From Caballeronia sp. TF1N1 (lineage in GTDB: Bacteria > Pseudomonadota > Gammaproteobacteria > Burkholderiales > Burkholderiaceae): a stretch of DNA of 64,000 bases. Shown one piece after another: positions 1-12,566 of the stretch. The position numbers and the translations under genes are program-made. The notes beneath the pieces were generated by a model that was given only the letters and a program-made list of their open reading frames with translations, was not told the DNA's origin and ran no database searches. The stretch lies in NCBI RefSeq assembly GCF_022878925.1, contig NZ_CP084626.1:744001-808000 (forward strand), written 5' to 3'. Within the stretch, counting starts at the first letter, position 1. Each line of letters starts with the position of its first letter.

Positions 1-650
1 AGCCACGCGCGCACCTTGCCCTTGAGCACCGGCTCGCGGCCGACGGACCCGAGCCCCTTGCCGTGAATCACGCGCAGACAGCGCAGCCCGCGCTTCACGG
101 CTTCGCGGATGAACTCCGCAAGCGCCTCGCGCGCTTCCTCGCGGCGCATGCCGTGCAGATCGAGTTGCGCCTGAACGATCCACGCGCCGCGCCGCAACTT
201 CCTCACGACTTCCTGACTGATGCCCGGACGACAGTAGGAAAGCGTCTCGTCGATATCGAGCAGGGTTTCCGGGTCGTATTCGTCGGAGAGCGCTTCCTGC
301 AGGACCGCTTCCTCGTCGCGCCAGCTTTGCAGCGGAAGCGGTGGCGGCGGCACGCGGGCGATAGCGATGCGCGGCGGCGTCTTCAATGGCTCGATTTCGC
401 CGATGGCGCGGCGAAACTCATCGGCCTCGGCCAACGTTTCGCGTTCCGCACGCACGGCCGCGACGCGTTCGGCCTCGCGCTTCTCCGCCTGCGCCTTCAA
501 CGCGCTTTTCAGCGATCCGAGTCCGGCGAGCCCTTCGCGTTTCACCGCTTCGGCGACATCGGCGGGTTTCGCTTCGACAGGCGCGCTGACTTGCGGCGTG
601 GCGGCGCGCCGGAGTTTCGGTTCGTTCGGATGAGGTTGGTTTTTCGGCAT
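1..650 (-). CDS. Smr-domain (MutS2 C-terminal-like) protein, 3' end cut by window edge
   Basis: The protein starts MPKNQPHPNEPKLRRAA at 650 and runs off the left edge after about 216 residues. A charged, low-complexity N-terminus (about residues 1-120) precedes a C-terminal Smr domain recognisable by LDLHG (near residue 165) and HGKG (near residue 200). Smr domains are DNA or RNA endonucleases related to the MutS2 C-terminus; stand-alone members like this one have poorly known cellular roles. It lies downstream of trxB on the same strand, separated by a terminator-like hairpin, so it is probably transcribed separately. The C-terminal end lies outside the window. Confidence 0.85.
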   Translation of the reverse strand, partial: MPKNQPHPNEPKLRRAATPQVSAPVEAKPADVAEAVKREGLAGLGSLKSALKAQAEKREAERVAAVRAERETLAEADEFRRAIGEIEPLKTPPRIAIARVPPPPLPLQSWRDEEAVLQEALSDEYDPETLLDIDETLSYCRPGISQEVVRKLRRGAWIVQAQLDLHGMRREEAREALAEFIREAVKRGLRCLRVIHGKGLGSVGREPVLKGKVRAW

Positions 651-744
651 CGTTCGGCCAACGGATAAGCGCGGGACGGTCAAACGCAGCGCGCCGATTG
701 TGCCACGCGCGGCGCCATGCACCTGCACGCAACGGCGCTCGCGA

Positions 745-782
745 AAATAAAAACGGGCCGGCGGCGCGAACCGTGGCCCGTT
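745..782 (-). terminator. Rho-independent terminator after trxB
   Basis: An 8-bp stem (AACGGGCC / GGCCCGTT, arms at 752-759 and 775-782) with a 15-nt loop is followed on the minus strand by a T-rich run. It sits about 95 bases past the trxB stop codon and before the Smr gene. Confidence 0.6.
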
Positions 783-877
783 CTTCAGTCTGGTTCAACC
801 CTCGATGCGGCTGAACTCAGTGAGCAGTACGCTGCGCGCCGGCAACCATTCTAACGGTCCGATGCGCGCGCGGTCGC

Positions 878-2244
<1,367 letters not shown>

Positions 2245-4554
2245 ATGGCCAAAGCATCCTATTCCGCGAGCCCGCAGGCGCTGCCGCACCGCATGTCGCG
2301 GCTCTTCACCGAGATTCGCTGGATTCTCCAGGTTGCGCTCGGACTGTTTCTCGTCATGGCGCTCCTTTCCTATAGCCAGAAAGACCCGAGCTGGATGCAC
2401 GCCATCAGCGTGGATCACATTTCGAATTGGGCTGGGCGCGTCGGCGCCAACACGTCCGATATCCTGCTGCTCGCGTTCGGGCTCTCGTCGTACTGGTTTG
2501 TCGTGCTGCTCGGGAGGCGGATCGTCGCGAATTACCGGCGCATCACGCAACCCGCGCTCGCCGACGACGACACCCCGCGCGATCGCACCTGGCTCGCCGA
2601 GGCATTCGCGTTCGTGCTCGTGCTGCTCGCAAGCGATGGCATCGAGGCGTTGCGCATGTGGTCGCTCAAGGTGCCGCTGCCGCGCGCGCCGGGCGGTGTG
2701 GTCGGCGACATGGTCGCGCGCCATGTTTCCCACGCGCTCGGCTTCACGGGGGCGACGCTCTTTCTGCTGATCGCGCTGGCCATCGGCTTGTCGCTCTATT
2801 TCCGCTTCTCGTGGTTGTCCGTGTGCGAAAAAATTGGCGACGGCATTCTCACCGCGATCACCGGCGCGCAACTCCGGCGCGAAGCGGGCCGCGACCGCAA
2901 GCTCGGCGAGGAAGCGGCGACCAAGCGCGAAGGCAAGGTCGTGCGCTCGCGCGTGAAGCAGGAAGATCACGAGCCGGTCGTGATCGTGCCGCCGGTCGCC
3001 ACGCCGCCGCGCTCCGAGCGCGCGGAGAAAGAAAAGCAGGTGCCGCTCTTCAAGGACCTGCCGGGCGATTCCACCTTGCCGCCGCTCGCGTTGCTCGATG
3101 CGCCGCCGAAAATCCAGGAAACCATTGCTGCCGACACGCTGGAATACACCTCGCGTCTCATCGAAAAGAAGCTGAAGGACTTCGGCGTGGAAGTGAGCGT
3201 GGTCGCGGCGTATCCGGGGCCGGTCGTGACGCGTTACGAGATCGAACCGGCCACGGGCGTGAAGGGCAGCCAGATCGTCGGGCTCGCGAAGGATCTGGCG
3301 CGCTCGTTGTCGCTCGTGTCCATCCGCGTCGTCGAAACCATTCCGGGCAAGAATTTCATGGCGCTCGAATTGCCGAACCAGCGCCGCCAGACCGTGAAGC
3401 TCTCCGAGATTCTCGGCTCCGAGGTCTACGCAGCCGCCGCCTCGCCGCTAACAATGGGCCTTGGCAAGGACATCGGCGGCAATCCGGTCTGCGCCGATCT
3501 TGCCAAGATGCCGCACTTGCTGGTCGCGGGCACCACGGGTTCGGGCAAGTCCGTCGGCATCAACGCGATGATTCTTTCGCTCCTCTACAAGGCAAGCGCG
3601 GATCAGGTGCGGCTCATCCTCATCGACCCGAAGATGCTTGAAATGAGCGTCTACGAAGGCATTCCGCATCTGCTGTGTCCGGTCGTCACCGACATGCGGC
3701 AGGCGGGTCACGCGCTCAACTGGGCGGTCGCGGAAATGGAGCGGCGCTACAAGCTCATGAGCAAGATGGGCGTGCGCAATCTCGCGAGCTTCAACAGCAA
3801 AATCGACGAAGCGAAGAAGCGCGACGAAACCATTCCGAACCCGTTCAGCCTCACGCCGGACGAACCCGAGCCGCTCGCGCGTCTGCCGCATATCGTCGTA
3901 GTCATCGACGAACTGGCCGATCTGATGATGGTCGTCGGCAAGAAGGTCGAGGAGTTGATCGCGCGGATCGCGCAGAAGGCGCGCGCGGCGGGCATCCATC
4001 TGATTCTCGCGACGCAGCGGCCGTCCGTCGATGTCATCACGGGCCTCATCAAGGCGAACGTGCCGACGCGCATGGCGTTCCAGGTGTCGTCTAAGATCGA
4101 TTCGCGCACGATTCTCGATCAGCAGGGCGCGGAATCGTTGCTCGGCATGGGCGACATGCTTTATCTGCCGCCAGGCTCGGGTCTGCCGGTGCGCGTGCAT
4201 GGCGCGTTCGTGTCGGATGAAGAAGTGCATCGCGTGGTCGATAAGCTCAAGGAGCACGGCGAGCCGAACTATATCGAAGGCATTCTCGAAGGCGGACTGG
4301 CCGGCGAGGGTGAAGAAGGCGCGCCCGGCGCAGGCGGCGCGACCGATGGCGAGTCCGACCCGCTTTACGATCAGGCGGTGGAAGTGGTCATCAAGAACAA
4401 GCGCGCTTCGATCTCGCTCGTGCAGCGGCATCTGCGCATTGGCTATAACCGGGCGGCGCGGCTGCTCGAACAGATGGAGAACTCCGGGCTCGTTTCGTCG
4501 ATGTCGTCGAACGGCAACCGCGAGATTCTGACGCCGGCGCGCGATTCCGACTGA
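2245..4554 (+). CDS. ftsK: DNA translocase FtsK
   Basis: This 769-residue septal DNA pump moves chromosome termini during division and activates XerCD recombination at dif. The N-terminus holds about four membrane helices (residues 20-190), then a charged linker that is short compared with E. coli FtsK. The motor follows: Walker [10 protein letters not shown] near residue 427-435 and Walker [10 protein letters not shown] near 550. A C-terminal winged-helix gamma domain starts about residue 704 ([11 protein letters not shown]). Its neighbour lolA begins 32 bases downstream, so the two are probably co-transcribed. Burkholderiales often carry two FtsK homologues; which one this is cannot be decided here. 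Confidence 0.95.
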   Translation: MAKASYSASPQALPHRMSRLFTEIRWILQVALGLFLVMALLSYSQKDPSWMHAISVDHISNWAGRVGANTSDILLLAFGLSSYWFVVLLGRRIVANYRRITQPALADDDTPRDRTWLAEAFAFVLVLLASDGIEALRMWSLKVPLPRAPGGVVGDMVARHVSHALGFTGATLFLLIALAIGLSLYFRFSWLSVCEKIGDGILTAITGAQLRREAGRDRKLGEEAATKREGKVVRSRVKQEDHEPVVIVPPVATPPRSERAEKEKQVPLFKDLPGDSTLPPLALLDAPPKIQETIAADTLEYTSRLIEKKLKDFGVEVSVVAAYPGPVVTRYEIEPATGVKGSQIVGLAKDLARSLSLVSIRVVETIPGKNFMALELPNQRRQTVKLSEILGSEVYAAAASPLTMGLGKDIGGNPVCADLAKMPHLLVAGTTGSGKSVGINAMILSLLYKASADQVRLILIDPKMLEMSVYEGIPHLLCPVVTDMRQAGHALNWAVAEMERRYKLMSKMGVRNLASFNSKIDEAKKRDETIPNPFSLTPDEPEPLARLPHIVVVIDELADLMMVVGKKVEELIARIAQKARAAGIHLILATQRPSVDVITGLIKANVPTRMAFQVSSKIDSRTILDQQGAESLLGMGDMLYLPPGSGLPVRVHGAFVSDEEVHRVVDKLKEHGEPNYIEGILEGGLAGEGEEGAPGAGGATDGESDPLYDQAVEVVIKNKRASISLVQRHLRIGYNRAARLLEQMENSGLVSSMSSNGNREILTPARDSD

Positions 4555-4586
4555 GCGCCGACGTGTTTTGAATGGAGAACAAAAGC

Positions 4587-5258
4587 ATGAAGCAACACAC
4601 GGGGAAGAAGGTATTCGGCGCGGCGCTGCTGTCCGCGTCGATGCTGTTTGCATCGCACGCGTACGCGAGTGGCACGGAGCAGCTGAAGGCCTTCGTTTCG
4701 CAAGTCCACGCGGCACGCGGCGAATTCACGCAACAGGAAGTCAAGGCGCCGGGCAAGGTCAACAACGGCGCAAGCTCCACGACTACGCCGACCAAGGGCG
4801 TGACCTCCAGCGGCACATTCATGTTCGCGCGGCCGGGCAAGTTCATCTGGTCGTATGAAAAGCCGTACTCGCAGGTTTTGCAGGCGGACGGCGACAAGCT
4901 CTACGTCTATGACAAGGACTTGAACCAGGTCACCGTTCGCACGCTTGGCGGCGCGCTTGGCGCAAGCCCCGCCGCCATCCTTTTCGGCAGCAACGACCTC
5001 GACAAGAACTTTACCTCGCGCGATGCGGGCGAGAAGGGCGGCATCGACTGGCTGGAACTCACGCCTAGAGCGAAGGACACGCAGTTCGAACGCGTGGGCA
5101 TCGGCTTCAAGGACGGCAATCTGCAAGCCATGGAACTGCACGACGTGTTCGGCAACGTCACGCTTCTTACGTTCTCGAACATTCAGAAGAACCCGCCGAT
5201 CAAGAGCGATACCTTCAAGTTCAACGTGCCGAAGGGCGCGGACGTGATCAACGGGTAA
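4587..5258 (+). CDS. lolA: Outer-membrane lipoprotein carrier protein LolA
   Basis: This 223-residue periplasmic chaperone accepts lipoproteins from LolCDE and hands them to LolB. A signal peptide ([15 protein letters not shown]... ending near HAYA) precedes a mature domain with the family's hydrophobic half-barrel pattern, including [17 protein letters not shown] and [15 protein letters not shown] chose the ATG at 4587 because GGAG at 4574-4577 is well placed for it; the in-frame ATG at 4572 lacks a site. Of note is a Ser/Thr/Gly-rich insert near residues 55-68. The gene follows ftsK, as in many beta- and gammaproteobacteria. Confidence 0.93.
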   Translation: MKQHTGKKVFGAALLSASMLFASHAYASGTEQLKAFVSQVHAARGEFTQQEVKAPGKVNNGASSTTTPTKGVTSSGTFMFARPGKFIWSYEKPYSQVLQADGDKLYVYDKDLNQVTVRTLGGALGASPAAILFGSNDLDKNFTSRDAGEKGGIDWLELTPRAKDTQFERVGIGFKDGNLQAMELHDVFGNVTLLTFSNIQKNPPIKSDTFKFNVPKGADVING

Positions 5259-5273
5259 GGTTGGGCGCCCGGC

Positions 5274-5699
5274 TTATTGATATTCGGTGACGACTGTCAC
5301 GAGCGCTGTCGATGGCGCTGACATGGACAGCACGCCGCCTGTCGCGCCGACGTGAAACGTGCCATCGCTGCCGCGTGCTGTCTGACGTCCGGCGCCATCG
5401 GCGAAATGCGCGTACACGCTGCCGGCAATGGCGACGCGTGCGTTCGGCGCGTCGGTTGGCGGCGGCGTGAAGTGCACCGAGACCGTCTGGTCGCTCGCAT
5501 GGTTCGTCGCCGAAAAGGTTGCGGACGTTGCCGCCGTCGATGTCGATACGCCAAACGGCGGCGCCACCAACGCGCCCCGGAATGTGATCGTGCCACCGGG
5601 CATCGTGTACACCGGGGCGGATACCGCATAGGCGCTCATCACGGCGAGCGCCGCTGCCAATCCCACCCGGCGTGTTTCTCTTAGCTTTGCTTGGTCCAT
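5274..5699 (-). CDS. Small exported protein of unknown function
   Basis: The 141-residue product starts at MDQAKLRETRR, preceded by a GGGGGA ribosome-binding site. A twin-arginine-like basic start and a hydrophobic stretch ending near AYAVSA indicate a signal peptide. The mature part is rich in Thr, Ser, Ala and Gly with alternating beta-type patterns (GGTITFRGALVAPPFG), reminiscent of minor pilin or fimbrial-like domains. No pilus assembly genes are nearby and there are no cysteines, so I do not assign it. It is convergent with lolA, leaving only 15 bases between them. Confidence 0.7.
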   Translation of the reverse strand: MDQAKLRETRRVGLAAALAVMSAYAVSAPVYTMPGGTITFRGALVAPPFGVSTSTAATSATFSATNHASDQTVSVHFTPPPTDAPNARVAIAGSVYAHFADGAGRQTARGSDGTFHVGATGGVLSMSAPSTALVTVVTEYQ

Positions 5700-5893
5700 C
5701 TTTTCCCCCGTTGAAAAGTCCGTGTTTCGCGCGACGTGATTAAGCACATCCGATCATTCGGCTTATTTTTGAGATAACGCGATTAGCTTGGATATTAGGA
5801 GAAATCGTGTCGGTCGAGTGATTGGCTTTTGCTAATTGCTCGCGGAAATCGATGCTTGTCGAATAAGCATGCGTACTGCTTATTTAGCTGCGT

Positions 5894-6808
5894 CTAAGCA
5901 GTGTGAGCGGCGGTCATGTCCTCGATGAATGCATCGACGATATCGTTCTTCGCATTGCGCGAGCCGCGTCCGCGCTCGGCGCGCACGACCATGTGAAACG
6001 CCACGCGATAACGCATGAACTCGGGATTCAACGCGGCGAGCAAGCCGTCTTTCACATAAGGCGCGGCGAAATGCTCCGGCAGATAACCGAGATGCCGCCC
6101 GGATAACACGAGCATGGCGACGGCTTCCATGTTGTCCGCGACCGCGCCGATAGTGCGCGGCGTGAGCGCGCCTGCTTCGGGCAGCGGATAGCTTCGCCAC
6201 GCCCACGCATGCTCGGCGGCATCGTCCGGACTCACATTGCCCGCGTGTATAAAAAGCGGATGCTCTCGCGCGCAGTACGCGAACTGATCTTCGGCAAAGA
6301 TCTGCGTGTATTCGAGCGACGGCACGCGATGCCAGAAGTAGCCGATCGCCATCTGAATGCGGCCGGCAAGCAGCATTTCCTCGAGTTCGCCTGGCGAGCG
6401 GACGAGCACGGATAGGCGCACCGATTCGTCGCGTCGCCGGAAGCGCGCGATCGCCTCGCTGATGCGCGCATTCGCGCTCACCGGCGTGTTGCCGATCATC
6501 CCGAGCGTCAGCGTGCCGACGAGTTTTCGGCCGACATGGCGCGCGGTGGAATCGAACGTTTCGACAGCGGCGAGCAACGCTCTGCATGCATCGACGAATT
6601 GCTCGCCGCGCGAAGTGAGTGCGAAACCGCCGCGTCCGCGCTCGCAAAGCCGGTATCCGAGGCGCGTTTCGAGCGTCGCGAGTTGCGTGCTGATGGTCGA
6701 CTGGCCAACATTGAGCGTGGCCTGCGCGGAGGAAACGCCGCCTGCATCGACGATGGCGAGAAACACGCGTATGAGCCGCAAATCCAGGTCGGAAAGATGA
6801 GTGAACAC
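5894..6808 (-). CDS. LysR-type regulator, probably of the adjacent ureohydrolase gene
   Basis: The 304-residue protein has an N-terminal winged HTH (residues 5-65, with QSTISTQLATLETRLG) and a C-terminal periplasmic-binding-like effector domain (about 95-290). It is divergent from the guanidinobutyrase-like gene, with 117 bases between them. In Pseudomonas aeruginosa the equivalent gbuA is controlled by a divergent LysR gene, gbuR, so control of the neighbour is a reasonable inference. The effector cannot be read from sequence. Confidence 0.9.
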   Translation of the reverse strand: MFTHLSDLDLRLIRVFLAIVDAGGVSSAQATLNVGQSTISTQLATLETRLGYRLCERGRGGFALTSRGEQFVDACRALLAAVETFDSTARHVGRKLVGTLTLGMIGNTPVSANARISEAIARFRRRDESVRLSVLVRSPGELEEMLLAGRIQMAIGYFWHRVPSLEYTQIFAEDQFAYCAREHPLFIHAGNVSPDDAAEHAWAWRSYPLPEAGALTPRTIGAVADNMEAVAMLVLSGRHLGYLPEHFAAPYVKDGLLAALNPEFMRYRVAFHMVVRAERGRGSRNAKNDIVDAFIEDMTAAHTA

Positions 6809-6925
6809 GCGCGCCGCCCATACATCGATTGGAATCGATGTGAAGTTGTTTTCGTCGCCATTTTAGCTTGGGTCAAAAGCGGGTACTAATACGCCATCTT
6901 TGGCTCAACGGGAACATTTGACACC

Positions 6926-7915
6926 ATGAATACGTCTTCGCTCTTTACGCCTGCCGAACACTTCGACGCCGAACGTCCGCAACCGCTTTCCGGCAATCAG
7001 ATGCCGCGCTGCGGCGGCATCACCACGATGATGCGTCTGCCGAACGTACCGACGGCCGCCGGTCTCGACGTGTGTTTCGTCGGCGTGCCGTTCGACCTCG
7101 GTACGTCGAATCGCACGGGCGCGCGTTTTGGCCCGCGCCAGGTGCGCAGCGAATCGGTGCTGCTGCGCCCGTACAACATGGCGACGCGCGCCGCGCCGTT
7201 CGACTCGCTGCGCGTGGCCGATATCGGCGATGTCGCGATCAATCCGTACAACCTGCTGGATTCGATCGACCGCATCGAGCGCGCATATGGCGAGATCCTC
7301 GCGCACGATTGCAAGCCGATCACGCTTGGCGGCGATCACACCATCGCGTTGCCGATTCTGCGGGCGATCCACGCGAAGCACGGCAAGGTCGGGCTCATTC
7401 ACATCGACGCTCACGCCGACGTCAACGACACCATGTTCGGCGAGAAGATCGCGCACGGCACGCCGTTTCGCCGCGCGGTGGAAGAGGGCTTGCTCGATTG
7501 CGGGCGCGTCGTGCAGATCGGCCTGCGCGGCACAGGCTACGAGGCGAGCGATTTCGACTGGTGCCGCGAACAGGGCTTTCGCGTCGTGCAGACGGAGGAG
7601 TGCTGGAACAAGTCGCTCGCGCCGCTGATGGCCGAAGTGCGCGAACAAATGGGCGACGGGCCGGTGTATATCACCTTCGACATCGATGGCATCGATCCGG
7701 CGTTTGCGCCCGGAACCGGCACGCCGGAAATCGCGGGTCTGACGGTGCCGCAGGCGCTGGAGATCGTGCGCGGCGCGTGGGGCTTGAATATCGTCGGCGC
7801 GGATTTGGTGGAGGTTGCGCCGCCGTACGATCCGTTCGGAACCACGGCGCTGCTCGGGGCGAATCTCGCGTTCGAATTGTTGTGCGTGTTTCCGGGCGTC
7901 GAGCGGCGCGCGTGA
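6926..7915 (+). CDS. gbuA: Ureohydrolase: guanidinobutyrase/agmatinase type
   Basis: This 329-residue binuclear-manganese hydrolase releases urea from a guanidino compound. Metal ligands are visible in GGDHT (near residue 137), DAHADVND (near 160) and DIDGIDPAFAPGTGTPE (near 254). The N-terminal pattern GNQMPRCGGITTMMRLP and EKIAHGTPFRRAVEEGLLDC resemble guanidinobutyrase GbuA of Pseudomonas, as remembered, more closely than E. coli agmatinase SpeB. That favours 4-guanidinobutyrate, which gives 4-aminobutyrate. Exact substrate choice among agmatine, guanidinobutyrate and guanidinopropionate is not settled. It is divergent from a LysR gene and convergent with an NCS1 permease. Confidence 0.82.
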   Translation: MNTSSLFTPAEHFDAERPQPLSGNQMPRCGGITTMMRLPNVPTAAGLDVCFVGVPFDLGTSNRTGARFGPRQVRSESVLLRPYNMATRAAPFDSLRVADIGDVAINPYNLLDSIDRIERAYGEILAHDCKPITLGGDHTIALPILRAIHAKHGKVGLIHIDAHADVNDTMFGEKIAHGTPFRRAVEEGLLDCGRVVQIGLRGTGYEASDFDWCREQGFRVVQTEECWNKSLAPLMAEVREQMGDGPVYITFDIDGIDPAFAPGTGTPEIAGLTVPQALEIVRGAWGLNIVGADLVEVAPPYDPFGTTALLGANLAFELLCVFPGVERRA

Positions 7916-7928
7916 ATCGGGCGAGACG

Positions 7929-9233
7929 TTACGAAGCCAACGCCGCCCGCCGCGTCGAAACCAGCAGCAAGTAGCAGACGGCGCCCAACGCAAGCGATGG
8001 CAATGTCGCGCCCAGATTCGGCAGCCACTGGTTGATCGCGTGATAGGCCGCGATTCCGATCGCCCACGCGACAAAGGCGCTCACGTGCCAGCCGCCCGAA
8101 TAGCCATAGCGGCCGACGGACTGGCCGAGCGCGGCGAGATCGACGCGGCGTTTTCTCACGATGAAGTGATCGGCCAGCACCACGCCGAAGAGCGGCGCGA
8201 ACACCGAACCGATCAGCAGCAGGAAGTTCTGATACTTGCCCATGGCAACGGCGAGCGCGACCAGCGTGCAGAGCGCGCCGAACGCGGCGGAAAGCACGGG
8301 TACGCTCACGCGCGCCCAGAACGTGCCCGTCGAGACGGCGGCGGAGTGGATATCGGCGAAGGCGTTGTCGATTTCATCGATGAGAATCAGGAGCAGCGCA
8401 ATGCCGCCCCCCGCTTGCGCGAGCGCGATGGTGAGGAGCGCATCGCCGCCGCCCGCGGCCAGCCCGTACACCGCGCCGAGCGCGTAGAACCACAGGTTCG
8501 CGATGCCGTAGCCGAGCAGCGTGCCACGAAACGAGCCGCCCGCGCTGCGGGAAAAGCGCGTGTAATCGGCAATCAGCGGCAGCCACGAAAGCGGCATGGC
8601 AACGACTAGATCGATCCCCGCGCCGAACGCCAGCTCGCCGGTGCCAGGACGCGCCAGCAGCGCGGCCAGATCCTGCTTGGCCAGCAGATTCCACGTGAGC
8701 CAGCCCGCGCCCGCGAGCAAAAGCCAGATGCCCCAGGTACGCAGAAAGCGCCGCACGAAGGACAGCGGACCGCTCACCGCGAGTAGCGTGGCGAGCACGC
8801 CGAAGATCAAGGTCCAGACGAGCGGCATCGACAGATTGAAAGATTGTTTGGCGAGCGCGTCCGCGGAATCGCGCATGACGATGATTTCGAACGAGCCCCA
8901 GCCGACCAGTTGAACGGCGTTGAGCACGGCAGGCACCGACGCGCCGCGCACACCGAGCGTCGGGCGCAGCGAGGACATGGCGGCGAGCCCCGTGTCCGCG
9001 CCGACCACGCCCGCGAGCGCGAGCAGCACGACGCCGATCACCGTGCCGATGACGATTGCCACGAGTGCGTGCGGCAGCGACAGACCCGGCACGAGCAGCG
9101 CGCCCGCCTGCGCGACTAGCAGGCCGATGCCGAGCGAGAACCACAGCGCGAAGGCGTCGCTGGTGCCGAAGGCGCGCCGTTCGGGCGGCACGGGAATGAG
9201 CGGGGCGTAAGTCGACGTGTCCTCTTGCTGCAT
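7929..9233 (-). CDS. NCS1-family nucleobase/hydantoin-type permease
   Basis: The 434-residue inner-membrane protein has about 12 hydrophobic segments starting near residue 28 and fits the NCS1 (cytosine/purine/CytX-like) transporter family. It shows a conserved helix-1 region (SLGIGLLVAQAGALLVPGLSL) and PLSWLPLIADYTRFS in the middle. It ends 14 bases from the ureohydrolase stop codon on the opposite strand. The pairing suggests, without proving, uptake of a nitrogen compound used in the same pathway. CytX genes often follow a thiamine riboswitch; the 186 bases upstream here show no such element. Confidence 0.82.
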   Translation of the reverse strand: MQQEDTSTYAPLIPVPPERRAFGTSDAFALWFSLGIGLLVAQAGALLVPGLSLPHALVAIVIGTVIGVVLLALAGVVGADTGLAAMSSLRPTLGVRGASVPAVLNAVQLVGWGSFEIIVMRDSADALAKQSFNLSMPLVWTLIFGVLATLLAVSGPLSFVRRFLRTWGIWLLLAGAGWLTWNLLAKQDLAALLARPGTGELAFGAGIDLVVAMPLSWLPLIADYTRFSRSAGGSFRGTLLGYGIANLWFYALGAVYGLAAGGGDALLTIALAQAGGGIALLLILIDEIDNAFADIHSAAVSTGTFWARVSVPVLSAAFGALCTLVALAVAMGKYQNFLLLIGSVFAPLFGVVLADHFIVRKRRVDLAALGQSVGRYGYSGGWHVSAFVAWAIGIAAYHAINQWLPNLGATLPSLALGAVCYLLLVSTRRAALAS

Positions 9234-9419
9234 CGGATTTGATCCTTATCTTGTCTGTTCGCGGTTTGTCCGAAGCCGTCGCTCGCGCGCGAGCATCGGC
9301 TGTCATAATGACCCGGATTTTGCGGCCACGCGGAGCAATGCGCTAGCTCTGCCGTTCGGCATAGGCAAAAATGCGTCCGGTGACCCGGCCGTCAGCGCCT
9401 CACCTCACTCAGCAAGCAC

Positions 9420-10736
9420 ATGTTCGAAGAAAACCGTGGCACCGTCCCGCTCGCGGAACGCCTGCGCCCCCGCACCATCGACGACGTGATCGGGCAGAAG
9501 CATCTGCTCGGTCAGGCGAAGCCGCTGCGCGTCGCGTTCGAATCGGGCGAGGCGCATTCGATGATCCTCTGGGGCCCGCCCGGCGTCGGCAAGACCACGC
9601 TCGCGCGCCTCATGGCCGCTGCCTTCGACGCCGAGTTCATCTCGCTTTCGGCGGTGCTCTCGGGCGTGAAGGATATCCGCGAGGCGGTCGAGACGGCGCA
9701 GATTCATCGCGCGAACGGGCACCAGACGCTCGTGTTTGTCGATGAAGTGCATCGCTTCAACAAGAGCCAGCAGGACGCGTTCTTGCCGCACGTGGAGTCG
9801 GGCCTGTTCGTGTTCGTCGGCGCGACGACCGAGAATCCGTCGTTCGAGGTGAACAGCGCGCTGTTGTCGCGGGCCGCCGTCTATGTGCTGAAAAGCCTTG
9901 ACGCCGGCGAGTTGAGAGAACTGCTGGAGCGCGCAAGCACTGAACTCGGCGGCCTGACCTTCACCGATGAATCGCGCGACGCGCTGATCGGTTCCGCCGA
10001 TGGCGACGGCCGCAAGCTCCTGAATAACCTGGAAATCGTCGCACGCGCGGCCGCGCAGCAGAAGCAGACGCACGTGGATGGCGCGTTGCTCGGCAGCGCG
10101 CTCGCCGAAAATCTGCGCCGTTTCGACAAGGGCGGCGACGCGTTCTACGACCAGATCAGCGCGCTGCACAAGTCGGTGCGCGGCAGCAATCCGGACGCCG
10201 CGCTGTACTGGTTCTGCCGCATGATCGACGGCGGCGCGGACGCGCGTTATCTGGCGCGGCGCATCGTCCGGATGGCCTGGGAAGATATCGGTCTTGCCGA
10301 TCCGCGTGGCGCGCGCATCGCGCTCGATGCCGCCGAAACTTACGAAAGGCTCGGCTCGCCCGAGGGCGAACTGGCGCTCGGGCAGGCGCTCATTTATCTG
10401 GCGGTCGCGCCGAAATCGAACGCGGGCTACAACGCGTATAACGAGGCACGACGCTTCGTCGGCAAGGATCAGTCGCGCGGCGTGCCGGTGCATCTGCGCA
10501 ACGCGCCGACGAAGTTGATGAAGGAGCTCGGCTACGGCCACGAGTATCGCTACGCGCACGACGAACCGGACGCCTATGCCGCCGGTGAAACCTATCTGCC
10601 GGACGGCATGCGCGATCCGCACTGGTATGTGCCGACGCCGCGCGGGCTGGAAGGCAAGATCGGCGACAAGCTGTCGCGTCTCGCGGAACTCGATGAAGCC
10701 TGGCGGCGCGAGCACAAGGATGAGAAGAAGCGGTAA
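9420..10736 (+). CDS. rarA: Replication-associated recombination protein A (AAA+ ATPase)
   Basis: The 438-residue MgsA/RarA/WRNIP1-family ATPase acts at stalled replication forks. It starts MFEENRGTVPLAERLRPRT, the usual family opening. Walker A GPPGVGKTT lies at residues 52-60, Walker B FVDEVHRFNKSQQD near 107-120 and sensor GATTENPSFEVN near 136. The C-terminal oligomerisation region contains PDAALYWFCRMIDGG and IGLADPRA-like segments. Length matches the family. It precedes serS by 234 bases, the usual lolA-rarA-serS neighbourhood, here with extra genes after lolA. Confidence 0.95.
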   Translation: MFEENRGTVPLAERLRPRTIDDVIGQKHLLGQAKPLRVAFESGEAHSMILWGPPGVGKTTLARLMAAAFDAEFISLSAVLSGVKDIREAVETAQIHRANGHQTLVFVDEVHRFNKSQQDAFLPHVESGLFVFVGATTENPSFEVNSALLSRAAVYVLKSLDAGELRELLERASTELGGLTFTDESRDALIGSADGDGRKLLNNLEIVARAAAQQKQTHVDGALLGSALAENLRRFDKGGDAFYDQISALHKSVRGSNPDAALYWFCRMIDGGADARYLARRIVRMAWEDIGLADPRGARIALDAAETYERLGSPEGELALGQALIYLAVAPKSNAGYNAYNEARRFVGKDQSRGVPVHLRNAPTKLMKELGYGHEYRYAHDEPDAYAAGETYLPDGMRDPHWYVPTPRGLEGKIGDKLSRLAELDEAWRREHKDEKKR

Positions 10737-10931
10737 GGGGTGCTGCACGCCGGCGGGTGCTTCGTTTCACTCGCACCGCCCGCCTGTTTCATCGAGCGAA
10801 TCGAAGCGGCACGCGCCGGCCGTAACCGGTGCGTTAGACTTCACAGCTACTGGCGGCGCGCCTTGCCGCAAATATCGGCGGTGCATGATCGCCTGAACGC
10901 CAGCCACGGCCGCGCCCGATGCGTGCGCTAA

Positions 10932-12269
<1,338 letters not shown>

Positions 12270-12290
12270 CGTTTATTTTTAAAAAGGGTC

Positions 12291-12319
12291 TTGGAAAGCT
12301 CGAACGACTTCGTTATACT
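12291..12319 (+). promoter_or_regulatory. Sigma-70-like promoter for tRNA-Ser(CGA)
   Basis: TTGGAA (12291-12296) and TATACT (12314-12319) are separated by exactly 17 bases. The predicted transcript would begin about 60 bases before the tRNA. Confidence 0.6.
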
Positions 12320-12389
12320 TTCGTTCTTCGCTTGGCAACGACCCGCTTCGCGAAGGCCGGCAAAGCCTTTAAGGCCCAGTCTGGTAGAC

Positions 12390-12480
12390 GGAAAGGTGGC
12401 AGAGTGGTCGAATGCGCTGGACTCGAAATCCAGTGTACAGTTTTGCTGTACCGTGGGTTCGAATCCCACCCTTTCCGCCA
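12390..12480 (+). tRNA. tRNA-Ser (anticodon CGA)
   Basis: The 91-nt gene includes an encoded CCA end. The acceptor stem GGAAAGG pairs with CCTTTCC. The anticodon stem-loop reads CTGGA-CTCGAAA-TCCAG, giving anticodon CGA. A long variable arm typical of serine tRNAs is built from TGTACAG / CTGTACC, and the T-arm contains GGTTCGAATCC. Confidence 0.97.
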
Positions 12481-12487
12481 AGATACT

Positions 12488-12521
12488 AAACCCCGCAAGT
12501 CGTGAGACTTGCGGGGTTTTT
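12488..12521 (+). terminator. Rho-independent terminator of tRNA-Ser
   Basis: An 11-bp perfect stem (CCCCGCAAGTC / GACTTGCGGGG) with a GTGA loop is followed by TTTTT. It starts ten bases after the tRNA. Confidence 0.92.
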
Positions 12522-12566
12522 CGTTGGGGGCCCGGTTTCGTTCAAGGCCTTCGCATCACGTCGGCA

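Noticed and set aside
9234..9419. Thiamine (TPP) riboswitch upstream of the NCS1 permease, expected for CytX-type genes
   Set aside because: The conserved CTGAGA and ACCTGA-type blocks are not present on the minus strand.
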